The notes under the pieces: generated by a model
The model's input: the letters and a program-made list of their open reading frames with translations, nothing else
Told to the model about the DNA's origin: nothing
The model's database searches: none
Shown: positions 1 through 7,388 of the stretch, piece after piece
Layout of the letters: each line of letters begins with the position of its first letter
Position numbering within the stretch: the first letter of the stretch is position 1
Program-made: the position numbers and the translations under genes
Assembly (NCBI GenBank): GCA_964384205.1
Contig: CAYLKS010000075.1
Coordinates: 1-11,813 of the forward strand
DNA: 11,813 nucleotides
Direction: 5' to 3'
Source: CAYLKS01 sp964384205 [NCBI: uncultured bacterium]
Lineage (GTDB): Bacteria > JAGOEH01

Positions 1-490
1 ACAATCCATCTACAATAAAATTATCATATGGCAACACCGTCAAATTATAAACTGTCGGCTTTTTGTCTAAAACCTCGTATCGTTCTATCTTGACAGCTCT
101 TAATTGGTCATCAAAAACAAAAACATCTTTAAACTTGACCAACTCTTTTGCTTCAGTAAAATAATGTGTTTTTTTACAGGGCTCGTCAGAGTTTTTAAAG
201 AAAACCCAATGATTATCTGTGATTAAAATCTCTTTTCCGCTTGATAAATAAAGTTTATAGATTTTATCTACATATTCTGATGGGGCGTGTTTGTGTTTTT
301 TTACTACCGTTCCTTTTGTTTTCCACCCACAAGGACTAACACAATATACCTTCTCTCCCTCTTTTATTTCCTCAATGCTCTTCCATTCATTTGATGCAGT
401 TAAAACCTTAACACCCTTCGGAAAACATCCTCCGCCCTTATATCTCACCTCTGCATTAGGAAAGAGCTTTAAAAATTGTTTTCTATCCAT
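1..490 (-). CDS. Intein-containing (Hint domain) phage protein, C-terminus outside window
   Basis: The reading frame opens with ATG at 490 and stays open to the left edge, giving 163 residues and no stop. A 21-residue leader ending in Gly-Gly-Gly precedes Cys22. From there the sequence has the blocks of a protein-splicing domain: block A is CFPKGVKVLT (22-31) followed by SIEEIKEGEKVYCV (38-51); block B is ITDNHWVF (90-97) with the conserved T91-x-x-H94; block F is VYNLTVLPYDNFIVDGL (147-163). Block G (His-Asn then Cys/Ser/Thr) would lie just past the edge. Only about 40 residues separate blocks B and F, so there is no room for a homing endonuclease: it is a mini-intein or a related self-cleaving Hint domain. 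The host protein is not recognisable from its short leader. The start is well supported: GGAGGT sits 8 bases upstream, and the ATG overlaps the preceding stop (TAATG), implying translational coupling to the 1157-aa tail gene. Confidence 0.85.
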   Translation of the reverse strand, partial: MDRKQFLKLFPNAEVRYKGGGCFPKGVKVLTASNEWKSIEEIKEGEKVYCVSPCGWKTKGTVVKKHKHAPSEYVDKIYKLYLSSGKEILITDNHWVFFKNSDEPCKKTHYFTEAKELVKFKDVFVFDDQLRAVKIERYEVLDKKPTVYNLTVLPYDNFIVDGL

Positions 491-3400
491 TATTTTTTAC
501 CTCCGCCTACCACTGTTTTTGAAGTAATCCATCTTGCGGACTCTGAACAATAAAGATAAACTTTCTTTATTTTCTTATTTTCAAACATCTTGTTACTACA
601 TTTTAAATAAGTTCCACTCTGGCCTTGTTTTTTTGTTGGATAATTTTCCTCTGGATAGAATCTTTCTCCATTCTCCGTTTCTACCTCTATAAATAACTCT
701 TCTCTAATCACATAATTCTTATATATTCCCACCAAAATACTTATCTCTTCCCATTTAACAGAAAATGGCAATTCCAAAACCAACATAAGCTGTTTGTTGC
801 TAAAAGCACGAGATGCGTCATTGTTTTTCTTAACATACCAATACATTCCGCTTTCACTATTGCTATCTATAACCGTCTTTGCGTTCCTATCTCCAACAGG
901 AACCGGGGCGTATCCTTGTTCTCCCAATATGGTCTGTAAAACCGCATCGTGCGTATATTTTCCTGTTTTGGGGGTATAATATGTAGTTCTCACATATGGC
1001 ACTCCGTCTACCACATCACAAACATCCGTAGCTTCCCCAATAAGAGCAACATTATTTTTTTGTGATAATCTGCCTACTACCATCACAGCAGCAAACAACT
1101 GCTCCTCACCTATACTATGATTAAACCCAGACAACATATATGTAGAATAATCTGGAATAACTACTCCCCCATAAGCGTCCTCTGAAACTATTTTATTATA
1201 AGAATGCAAAATAGGCAACACATAATATGGTCTCAATTTTTTATATTCCCCACGCAACTTTTCTTTATTATCTACATATAGAACATAAGAAGGGTCTACC
1301 TGTTTGTATATTTCAGACAAAACATCCATATAAGAGTCTGTATCTGTCTTGTTAAACCAAACCTCGTTTATAGATACATCGGTAGGCTGTATTGTTCCAT
1401 ATTTATATTTGATATATGCCTTATGAGAAGGAATGTGCAAATATTGTAATTTTACTTGACATTCGTCATCAGCAAAAAACTTTATAAATCCAATGTTTCT
1501 TCTCTCTGATACGTCTACATTCGACATATCTATTGTTATTCTATTCCACTCATTAGCAACCAAATTAGCGGTAGTAGATGCGACAAAAACAGCATCCCCT
1601 GTTAGCAAACCAACATCTAAAGTAACGTCTCTATCTGGTTTTGCCATAATAGAAACCTCTCTATAAGCTGAAAAGTCTAAATTGCTATTAACCGAACCGT
1701 ATCTTTTCATTGCCCATTTTTCTGTTCCCTGAAAATCTACTACTACCGAGCGAGTCTCAAAATACTTGTCTTCAAAATCCACACTCAAAACAGTGTTTTC
1801 TGAAGAAGTCATAAAGAAAACAGAAATAAACGGATCTATCGTTACTTCCACAGAGGGAAAAGATGTGTCTGTTTGAACAACACCATTTGAAATCCTATAA
1901 TCGCTAAAATCTTGCCCGTCTACCTTAAATTCTAATACCTCTTTAATATTCTTATACTTTGTATAAAAATTAAACCCATCTTTTGTAACTATCTCTTCCT
2001 CATAAACATCTTCCAAGTTTTCTGTGCCAAACCCTAAATTTTGAGCCAATTGCTCTGTTATTCCGTCAACAGTGTTTGTTCCTGCCTCAAAAAATGTATA
2101 TGTAGCCTTTACCGGTTCAACGTCTTTTCTGTATGAAATAGTTATAAAATGATTCTTTATTGTCTCGTTATCTGGTGGAATTGCTGCGTTCAATATCAAT
2201 TTTCTATTCTCATAATCCATGCTATAATCAACAGTCTCTACCAATTCTACTGTTTTTTCTATCCAAACCATCTCCCCATCTACGCCATTTACACAGGAAT
2301 ATGTTTCTTTTTCCATATATGTCCATTTTACTTTTACACTCGATGACAAATTTACATCTCCATATAACTCAATGGTTTTTCTATCTGCAATGTCATTCAT
2401 ATCTACAACTTGTTCTATCCACTCTGGATCCAAATAAGGATTTGATGACAAATAAACCTCTCCTCTGTAAAAATCTACCGTATATTCTCCTTTACTAAGT
2501 AATTTATCTTTTACATATATTTGTGGCTGGGGCAACATTGCCCATCCGGTATGAGAGGATTTAAACTTAATTCCATCTATTGTTCTTAAATTTTCAGTAA
2601 TAGTTATTTTATTTGGACAAAAATGCAAATCTTCATTTAATTTTTGAGAAAACCGAGACAATTTATCCAAAGCAATAACAGAAATCTTATCGTTATCTGT
2701 TTCTACTGATTTTATATATCCAATATATTCTACAAACTCTTGCTCTTGATTTTCTCCTACCAAAAAACTCTTAATAATTATCTTGTTTCCATAAAAAAGC
2801 GGAGTATCAGTATTTGTATAGGGACAAAGCAGATTATTGTATGCAAAACTTATATCTGCCTGTTTTGACGAAAGTTCTGTACTATAATTATAAGACACGC
2901 CACTCAAAAATTCAGTTAAATCATACTCTTTTCCACTGATATCATAAACCAAACACTGTGTTCTTATTTTCAATAATTTCTGATTTAACTTTACAGCAAT
3001 ATCTGTATATTCTGATTTAGTTTCATACTCACAAATTAATTTGTATTCTGTTGTTTCTGGTTTGGTGTGAATAACAATATCTTTCTCTCCAACTATGTAT
3101 ATTTCCTCACCCTCAACGTCCAATATTCTAAAGTTCTTGTTAGATACTCCATCTGTAAATAAAACGTGGAGAGATGTCCATGTTTCGTTTCTATTTCTCT
3201 GCTTTGCTGTCAAAATAAGCCGATTGTTATCAAAATCCTTATCTATTTTGGTTATCTCAAAATAAGTATCGTCCTCTATAATAGTAAAATTGCTGTTCTG
3301 TTCGTCTGTGCCAAAATCATCATATACCTTTGCATTGCAAATATAACTATCAAACAAAAGAAAATCAAAGTCTTTATCAAATTGCAACGAATATTTAAAA

Positions 3401-3963
3401 ACATTTTTGCCATTATTCGTTCCAATCTTTGTCATTGAAACATCAAACTCCGAAAAAACAGAAGAATTACCGCTATCTTTTACCACAAAATCTATCTTAC
3501 ATTCCTCACAACTGCTCTCTGCAACAACCTCAAATAAGGGGTATTGAGAATAAATACTGCCGGATGGAATAATATTTGTTATTTGTGGCGGGCTACCTAT
3601 TTCTGTTGTAGATATGTCATCTGTCATGCCCGTATCTATGTTGTCGTTTATGTTCTGTATTGGTGTATTTATCAACATATCGCCATCGTTTGTGCCATCA
3701 GAAATTACATTAGAAACATTGTCAAAAATATTAACTGATGGTATATTTATTAAAGCATTTTGAATGTCATCTGTCATCGTGGAATCAATATTATCAGAAA
3801 AATCATAAATTGGGGCAGGCAAAACAGAATTACAAATATTATCTGCAAAAGAAGACAAAGAATCATTTTTTTGCAAAATAACAACGTTCAACGAATGGTT
3901 ATTTGCCTCATCACTACAAACATGATTAATGCTGTCTTGTAATTCTATCTCTATTTCTGCCAT
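490..3963 (-). CDS. Large modular tail hub/fibre-like protein (1157 aa)
   Basis: I infer a structural protein of the tail tip. Visible parts: an Asp/Asn/Ile-rich N-terminus with three degenerate tandem repeats of about 26 residues (47-123); Ig-like beta sequence starting at SPPQITNIIPSGS (about 124-235); a region at 330-440 that resembles the first domain of baseplate hub proteins (YDLTEFLSGVSYNYS, then VEYIGYIKSV, then ISVIALDKLS); two similar strand pairs, YTVDFYRGEVYL (494-505) and VDYSMDYENRKLIL (578-591); a carbohydrate-binding-like beta-sandwich at about 725-845; and SYMDVLSEIYKQVDPSYVLYVD (877-898), which looks like the continuation of a hub fold. The C-terminal 100 residues look like a further beta-sandwich. 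The start lies one base after the upstream stop and has no clear Shine-Dalgarno, so coupling is likely. No catalytic motif is evident. Hub-type identity is inference; a fibre or host-binding protein is the alternative. Confidence 0.75.
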   Translation of the reverse strand: MAEIEIELQDSINHVCSDEANNHSLNVVILQKNDSLSSFADNICNSVLPAPIYDFSDNIDSTMTDDIQNALINIPSVNIFDNVSNVISDGTNDGDMLINTPIQNINDNIDTGMTDDISTTEIGSPPQITNIIPSGSIYSQYPLFEVVAESSCEECKIDFVVKDSGNSSVFSEFDVSMTKIGTNNGKNVFKYSLQFDKDFDFLLFDSYICNAKVYDDFGTDEQNSNFTIIEDDTYFEITKIDKDFDNNRLILTAKQRNRNETWTSLHVLFTDGVSNKNFRILDVEGEEIYIVGEKDIVIHTKPETTEYKLICEYETKSEYTDIAVKLNQKLLKIRTQCLVYDISGKEYDLTEFLSGVSYNYSTELSSKQADISFAYNNLLCPYTNTDTPLFYGNKIIIKSFLVGENQEQEFVEYIGYIKSVETDNDKISVIALDKLSRFSQKLNEDLHFCPNKITITENLRTIDGIKFKSSHTGWAMLPQPQIYVKDKLLSKGEYTVDFYRGEVYLSSNPYLDPEWIEQVVDMNDIADRKTIELYGDVNLSSSVKVKWTYMEKETYSCVNGVDGEMVWIEKTVELVETVDYSMDYENRKLILNAAIPPDNETIKNHFITISYRKDVEPVKATYTFFEAGTNTVDGITEQLAQNLGFGTENLEDVYEEEIVTKDGFNFYTKYKNIKEVLEFKVDGQDFSDYRISNGVVQTDTSFPSVEVTIDPFISVFFMTSSENTVLSVDFEDKYFETRSVVVDFQGTEKWAMKRYGSVNSNLDFSAYREVSIMAKPDRDVTLDVGLLTGDAVFVASTTANLVANEWNRITIDMSNVDVSERRNIGFIKFFADDECQVKLQYLHIPSHKAYIKYKYGTIQPTDVSINEVWFNKTDTDSYMDVLSEIYKQVDPSYVLYVDNKEKLRGEYKKLRPYYVLPILHSYNKIVSEDAYGGVVIPDYSTYMLSGFNHSIGEEQLFAAVMVVGRLSQKNNVALIGEATDVCDVVDGVPYVRTTYYTPKTGKYTHDAVLQTILGEQGYAPVPVGDRNAKTVIDSNSESGMYWYVKKNNDASRAFSNKQLMLVLELPFSVKWEEISILVGIYKNYVIREELFIEVETENGERFYPEENYPTKKQGQSGTYLKCSNKMFENKKIKKVYLYCSESARWITSKTVVGGGKK
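3595..3825 (-). repeat. Three degenerate tandem ~26-residue repeats in the hub-like protein
   Basis: Residues 47-71, 72-97 and 98-123 line up on a pattern P-x-x-x-(I/F)-x-DN(I/V)-(D/S)-x-x-(M/I)-(T/S)D. Examples are DNIDSTMTDDI in the first unit, DNVSNVISDG in the second and DNIDTGMTDDI in the third. The DNA has diverged, so the repetition is clearest at protein level. The region is rich in Asp, Asn, Ile and Ser and lies just before the first Ig-like domain. Confidence 0.6.
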
Positions 3964-3964
3964 A

Positions 3965-4372
3965 TTATTCTACCGTAAAGTGATATGTTACCTTTAAATT
4001 GTTGTTTGGATCTACTGTTACTGAATCATTTAATACTGCTCTCGTTAAATACTTTCCATTGCCCAATTTTAATCCCACTTCCCATATATCATATGTTACA
4101 TCAAAATAAGTAAATGTGTGGCTACAAAGCACCCCAAAATCCCCCTCTTCCTCCTTGCTACAACTTTCTTCTCTCAATACACTTTTTAATGTGGGGCTAT
4201 CACTTGCGGATCCTGCGGAGTTGTCTGTTCCTATTCCTATTCGCGAAATACCACTAACACCAGACGCAACAAAATCTGTCTTGTGAACATCAAAGGTATA
4301 ATTGTGAACAACTCGCCTTTGTCTTAGTTTTTCTTGTCTGTCGTAAACTTCTACCTCAATCCAACCCTTCAT
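3965..4372 (-). CDS. Small tail protein, IGTG-type family, copy 3 (135 aa)
   Basis: This protein shares a plan with the 157-aa and 147-aa proteins of the same cluster. It has an opening beta strand KGWIEVEVYD (2-11), HN at 23-24, a glycine-rich turn IGIGTDNSAG (45-54), an IWEVG motif (96-100), LTRAVL (109-114) and a closing strand NLKVTYHFTV (125-134). I chose the ATG at 4372 because GGAGGT stands 5 bases ahead and the ATG overlaps the stop of the previous gene (TAATG). A longer frame starting at 4468 would overlap that gene by 97 bases and add 32 residues unlike the family. Likely a small beta-rich tail-tip or fibre-associated protein; its exact role is unknown. Confidence 0.8.
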   Translation of the reverse strand: MKGWIEVEVYDRQEKLRQRRVVHNYTFDVHKTDFVASGVSGISRIGIGTDNSAGSASDSPTLKSVLREESCSKEEEGDFGVLCSHTFTYFDVTYDIWEVGLKLGNGKYLTRAVLNDSVTVDPNNNLKVTYHFTVE

Positions 4373-4845
4373 TATACACCTCCAGGATAAAAATACATTA
4401 TAACTTTCAAGTTTTTGGTTTGATCCACCACTATGTAAGGAAATGTTATTCTGTTTTTTAATGTCCAACCTTGAGCGTGTGTATCCGTAGAAACGCCAGC
4501 CTCACAGATGTGAACCTCCTCTGTAAAATCTGTAAACAATGTTTCTATTTCTCTGCGTTGTTCTGCAGCTTTCCACTCATTTCTATTTGCCCCTTGGCTT
4601 CTATATTGCTCAGTCAAAGATGTTTGTGTTTCCTCTGGTGCGGTCCCGTTTGTGCCTATGTGAACAAAGGGAGAAGACCATATACCCCACCAACTATTCC
4701 ATCCCAATAGATTATATCTTATATGTTTTTTCATGTTGTTTAAAACCAAATTGTGACTTTTGCGTTCATCCACGACCTTACCAGTATCCTTGTCTATAAC
4801 CTGTATTACAACCTCTGCCCCCGCAAATTTTATTTTATCTTTCAT
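4372..4845 (-). CDS. Small tail protein, IGTG-type family, copy 2 (157 aa)
   Basis: Same plan as the 135-aa and 147-aa proteins. An opening strand AEVVIQVIDKDTGK (10-23) is followed by HN (31-32), a Trp-rich stretch GWNSWWGIW (48-56), the signature HIGTNGTAP (62-70), ICEAG (113-117), LKNRITF (129-135) and a closing strand NLKVIMYF (145-152). The start at 4845 is chosen because AAAGGAGG lies 7 bases upstream and the ATG comes two bases after the stop of the 488-aa gene. A longer frame from 4893 would overlap that gene and place the ribosome site inside the new coding region. The family looks like the small proteins often encoded beside phage tail fibres, with conserved AP, EAG and R-x-x-F positions; a structural or receptor-binding role is inference. 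Confidence 0.82.
   Translation of the reverse strand: MKDKIKFAGAEVVIQVIDKDTGKVVDERKSHNLVLNNMKKHIRYNLLGWNSWWGIWSSPFVHIGTNGTAPEETQTSLTEQYRSQGANRNEWKAAEQRREIETLFTDFTEEVHICEAGVSTDTHAQGWTLKNRITFPYIVVDQTKNLKVIMYFYPGGV
4378..4383 (-). promoter_or_regulatory. Ribosome binding site fixing the start of the 135-aa gene
   Basis: GGAGGT is read on the minus strand within the last codons of the 157-aa gene, 5 bases before ATG 4372. Together with the TAATG overlap it supports this start over the longer in-frame one at 4468. Confidence 0.8.
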
Positions 4846-4847
4846 GC

Positions 4848-6314
4848 CTACGCCTCCTTTACAGACAAAACGGTTTGATATTTTTGTTCCCATTCTTGGT
4901 TTGATTTTATATTTGTCATATCACTTTCTATTCCATACACATAAAATGCAAACCCCTCGTTTAAGGGTGTTCTCACATAAATCTGTTTGCTTTTCATGTT
5001 TTTTGCTATTTCAAACTCGCTTCTCGGCAACCAATTCCAACTTAATGTAAAATCCTTTTTAACTATTCCTTGTTTCAAATATTGACGAACAAATGTTATG
5101 TCTGTGTCCTCTCCCTTTATATTATACCTAAAAACACTAAAACCTGTCAAGCAATTTTTTAATTCTTTGTCTGTCAAAATTACAAAATTGTCCAAATACA
5201 AAGAAGAATTGTCACCGTAGAACTCAAAAACCAATGGGCATTTAATATTAAATTTAACTGCTTCATTTTCAAACCCTTTGTCTTTATATTTTTTATGATA
5301 AAAAATCTTACCAGTATTTTTGTCATAAACCTTAAAGGAAACCTCTCCCTCGGCCGCTATGTCCATACAAATCACAATTTGCTCCGTTTCTACGTCCCAT
5401 TCCGTATAAAATCTACCACCATTGTCAAAGTTAACAAACTGAACTGTTGGTTTTGTAAAATAACTGCTCACAAAACAATCCGAAAGAACCAAATTTTCAT
5501 ATTGCCAACTGTCTGCTATACCATCGCTGTTTGTGTCTTTTTCAAAAGAAAAATTCGTATTAACCGGGGTTGCAACTATCCACTTTACAGGATAGGGTTC
5601 TCCATATCTTTGGTTGCCATAAATTCTCGTTTTTTCCTCAAACTCCGACAAAAACAAATTTTTATACTCGTCCATCCACCCCATGTTTTCTTCAAAATAA
5701 TACATATATAGAAATTTTAAATCGTCTTCTTTTATTCCTATATTTTCATGAGATTTAACAGACCATATGTCCCACGAACGATAAGAATCTCCAGCTCCAA
5801 GATTCTCATACAAAGAGCTTAAAAACAAATTTAATTGACTTTCTACAAAACCTACTGTCTGTTCAATTTCCACATTTCTTATTCCCGCCGTTGTAAATGG
5901 AAACACTCCACCATATTTTTTATCATTCTCATCAATATAAATCACTGCTCTATATTCATAATCAGTAACCTCATCTAATCCTGTTATTGTTTGAAAAACA
6001 TAAGCAGGTTGGGTAAAATCTGTTATTGTTTGAACCGAGGTAGAAATAACGTTGGCTGGGCTGTCTTTTCTCCAATATTCAAAATAAACATTTACAGAGC
6101 TATTATTTTCTACGGATATTATTCTGCCAACCAAATCTACTGAATATTTTGCCTTGTTTCTGGTCCTACAGGTCTCTATGCTCAATGCAGAATCTACAAA
6201 GGAGGACATTTCCATATAAAAACCACTTGGCACAACCAACGACTCTCCTATGTTTAACGCTGTAAATCCGTAAGCACCTACAAACTCATCAACATATAAA
6301 TGCGTCCAACCCAT
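4848..6314 (-). CDS. Modular tail protein with Fn3-like domain and shared PVN-NF module (488 aa)
   Basis: Residues 55-143 resemble a fibronectin type III domain: strands around VNVYFEYW (74-81), then ITGLDEVTDYEYRAVIY (110-126) and a closing VFPFTTAG (137-144). Residues 148-256 match the first 95 residues of the 320-aa protein: VEIEQTVGF against VEIEEQVGV, a Trp-containing helical stretch, and WIVATPVNTNFSF against WLISVPVNDNFAL. DTNSDGIADSW (260-270) follows, a D-x-N-x-D-G-x-x-D loop of the calcium-binding type often seen at the front of carbohydrate-binding modules. Next comes a beta-sandwich-like stretch (about 300-380) ending in SLYLDNFVIL, and a C-terminal domain that is weakly similar to that of the 320-aa protein. 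The start abuts the upstream stop (TAAATG), with AAGGAT 6 bases ahead. A distal tail or receptor-binding role is inferred; no enzyme motif is seen. Confidence 0.78.
   Translation of the reverse strand: MGWTHLYVDEFVGAYGFTALNIGESLVVPSGFYMEMSSFVDSALSIETCRTRNKAKYSVDLVGRIISVENNSSVNVYFEYWRKDSPANVISTSVQTITDFTQPAYVFQTITGLDEVTDYEYRAVIYIDENDKKYGGVFPFTTAGIRNVEIEQTVGFVESQLNLFLSSLYENLGAGDSYRSWDIWSVKSHENIGIKEDDLKFLYMYYFEENMGWMDEYKNLFLSEFEEKTRIYGNQRYGEPYPVKWIVATPVNTNFSFEKDTNSDGIADSWQYENLVLSDCFVSSYFTKPTVQFVNFDNGGRFYTEWDVETEQIVICMDIAAEGEVSFKVYDKNTGKIFYHKKYKDKGFENEAVKFNIKCPLVFEFYGDNSSLYLDNFVILTDKELKNCLTGFSVFRYNIKGEDTDITFVRQYLKQGIVKKDFTLSWNWLPRSEFEIAKNMKSKQIYVRTPLNEGFAFYVYGIESDMTNIKSNQEWEQKYQTVLSVKEA
4853..4860 (-). 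promoter_or_regulatory. Ribosome binding site fixing the start of the 157-aa gene
   Basis: AAAGGAGG is read on the minus strand, 7 bases before ATG 4845. It overlaps the last codons of the 488-aa gene (VKEA, then TAG). It decides for the short start. Confidence 0.85.
5121..5150 (-). promoter_or_regulatory. Candidate internal sigma-70-type promoter within the 488-aa gene
   Basis: On the minus strand TTGACA (5150-5145) and TATAAT (5126-5121) are both perfect and separated by 18 bases. The spacer length equals that of the intergenic promoter after the tape measure gene. The -10 region and flank GGTATAATATAAA (13 bases) are identical in the two. There is no TG extension here. A transcript would begin near 5114, about 270 bases before the 157-aa gene, and could supply the downstream genes. 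It lies in coding sequence, so a chance match in AT-rich DNA cannot be excluded. Confidence 0.5.
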
Positions 6315-7367
6315 TTACGAATCCTTTCTTGTGTAAGTATAAAATATTCGGTTAGAATTAGGTAAAGAAGATACTATTTGTGGGAGTCTAACTTTAAAAT
6401 CGGTGATTTGCTGTTCTGTTTCCAATGTTTGAGAGCTAAAATCAAATTTTCGCATAAACAAATAATCATAAGGAGAAGGTTTAACATACGTAATGTAAAG
6501 ATTGCTCTCTCCATCTTTTGCCATATCATAGTCGCCAAAAATAATTGGCTGATCTCCCGCGCTTACAGTATCAACAACAGTATCTATTTTTGTAAGAGTA
6601 GAAGAATCAAACTCAAATTTATACAAATTTACTTTATATTTTCCGTCATCTGGGTCTTTCTCATGTGCTATAAAATAAGAAAGATTGTTTGAAACCTTAA
6701 TCACCTTAAACCAAGACTGTATTCTGTCATCATCATAACTTCCAAGATTCACAAGCGCCAAACTATTTAACTCTTTCAGATAAAAAAACCAATATCCGTT
6801 TACTCCATTTGCCGACCACAAACACAAATCTTCGTCATACGAATGCAATATACCATTATAACCAATGCCGTTGTTTGCTTCTTCGCTCGCAGTGCCGTCA
6901 TCAAAAAGAATGCGGGTCCTTGCATACCCCTGATAACTATACTTTGAAATTAACCCCACATCTCCATTGTCTAAAAAACACAATCCCCCTATTGTGATGT
7001 GTTCTGAATCACTATAGCAACCAAAATCTAAAACCTCGCTGTTGCCATCGCCCCAAAAAATTCTACTATACCAATGGCAATCTAACTGCGAATTTCCCCA
7101 CCAATCCGCAACAACACAGATTTCTCCGTTTTTCTTGCCAATATACAATGCATCCCTTTTGTCTACAGTTACATCTGCCAAAGAGTGTGTTACTATGTGT
7201 TGCCAAGATTGTCCACCATCGTAGGATCGCTTTATTTCTAACTCGTCATTTAAGTTTCTAAAAGCACAATACAAAACATTATTGCTGTCTAAAAACAATC
7301 GCTTCCCATAACTCCACTCTGTTCCTGTCGAGTTGTTATATGCATCCACATCTATTAGGTGTGCCAT
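6315..7367 (-). CDS. Beta-propeller tail protein with Asp-box (350 aa)
   Basis: The sequence shows blade-like repeats of short strands, for example LFLDSNNVLYCAFR (24-37), VTVDKRDALYIGKKNG (about 66-81), LCFLDNGDVGLIS and DGESNLYITYV. One clear Asp-box SYDGGQSW (48-55) is present, the S-x-D-x-G-x-x-W loop of sialidase and BNR propellers. Only one textbook Asp-box is visible, and I see no convincing set of sialidase catalytic arginines, so I favour a glycan-binding or structural propeller over an active sialidase. There is no signal peptide. The gene lies 21 bases after the 147-aa gene and runs directly into the 488-aa gene. The start is supported by an unusual purine-rich site, AAAGGGGGGG, upstream of ATG. 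Confidence 0.72.
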   Translation of the reverse strand: MAHLIDVDAYNNSTGTEWSYGKRLFLDSNNVLYCAFRNLNDELEIKRSYDGGQSWQHIVTHSLADVTVDKRDALYIGKKNGEICVVADWWGNSQLDCHWYSRIFWGDGNSEVLDFGCYSDSEHITIGGLCFLDNGDVGLISKYSYQGYARTRILFDDGTASEEANNGIGYNGILHSYDEDLCLWSANGVNGYWFFYLKELNSLALVNLGSYDDDRIQSWFKVIKVSNNLSYFIAHEKDPDDGKYKVNLYKFEFDSSTLTKIDTVVDTVSAGDQPIIFGDYDMAKDGESNLYITYVKPSPYDYLFMRKFDFSSQTLETEQQITDFKVRLPQIVSSLPNSNRIFYTYTRKDS

Positions 7368-7376
7368 ACAATTACC
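7363..7376 (-). repeat. 14-base start-site repeat shared with 8804-8817
   Basis: GGTAATTGTATGGC, covering the bases before and the start of the propeller gene, is identical to the corresponding stretch at the start of the 320-aa gene (8804-8817). The two proteins are otherwise unlike after Met-Ala. It may be a shared translation-start context or a trace of local recombination. Confidence 0.55.
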
Positions 7377-7388
7377 CCCCCTTTGGTA

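Noticed and set aside
92-233. Homing endonuclease inside the intein
   Set aside because: Only about 40-50 residues lie between blocks B and F; no LAGLIDADG or HNH motif fits there.
1456-1487. Plus-strand TTGACA with TTATAA downstream
   Set aside because: The spacer is 20 bases, it faces against all genes, and no gene follows it on that strand.
4373-4468. N-terminal extension of the 135-aa protein starting at 4468
   Set aside because: It overlaps the 157-aa gene by 97 bases, has no fitting ribosome site, and its 32 extra residues are unlike the family; GGAGGT and the TAATG overlap favour 4372.
4846-4893. N-terminal extension of the 157-aa protein starting at 4893
   Set aside because: It overlaps the end of the 488-aa gene, and the strong AAAGGAGG would lie inside the coding region; 4845 is well placed.
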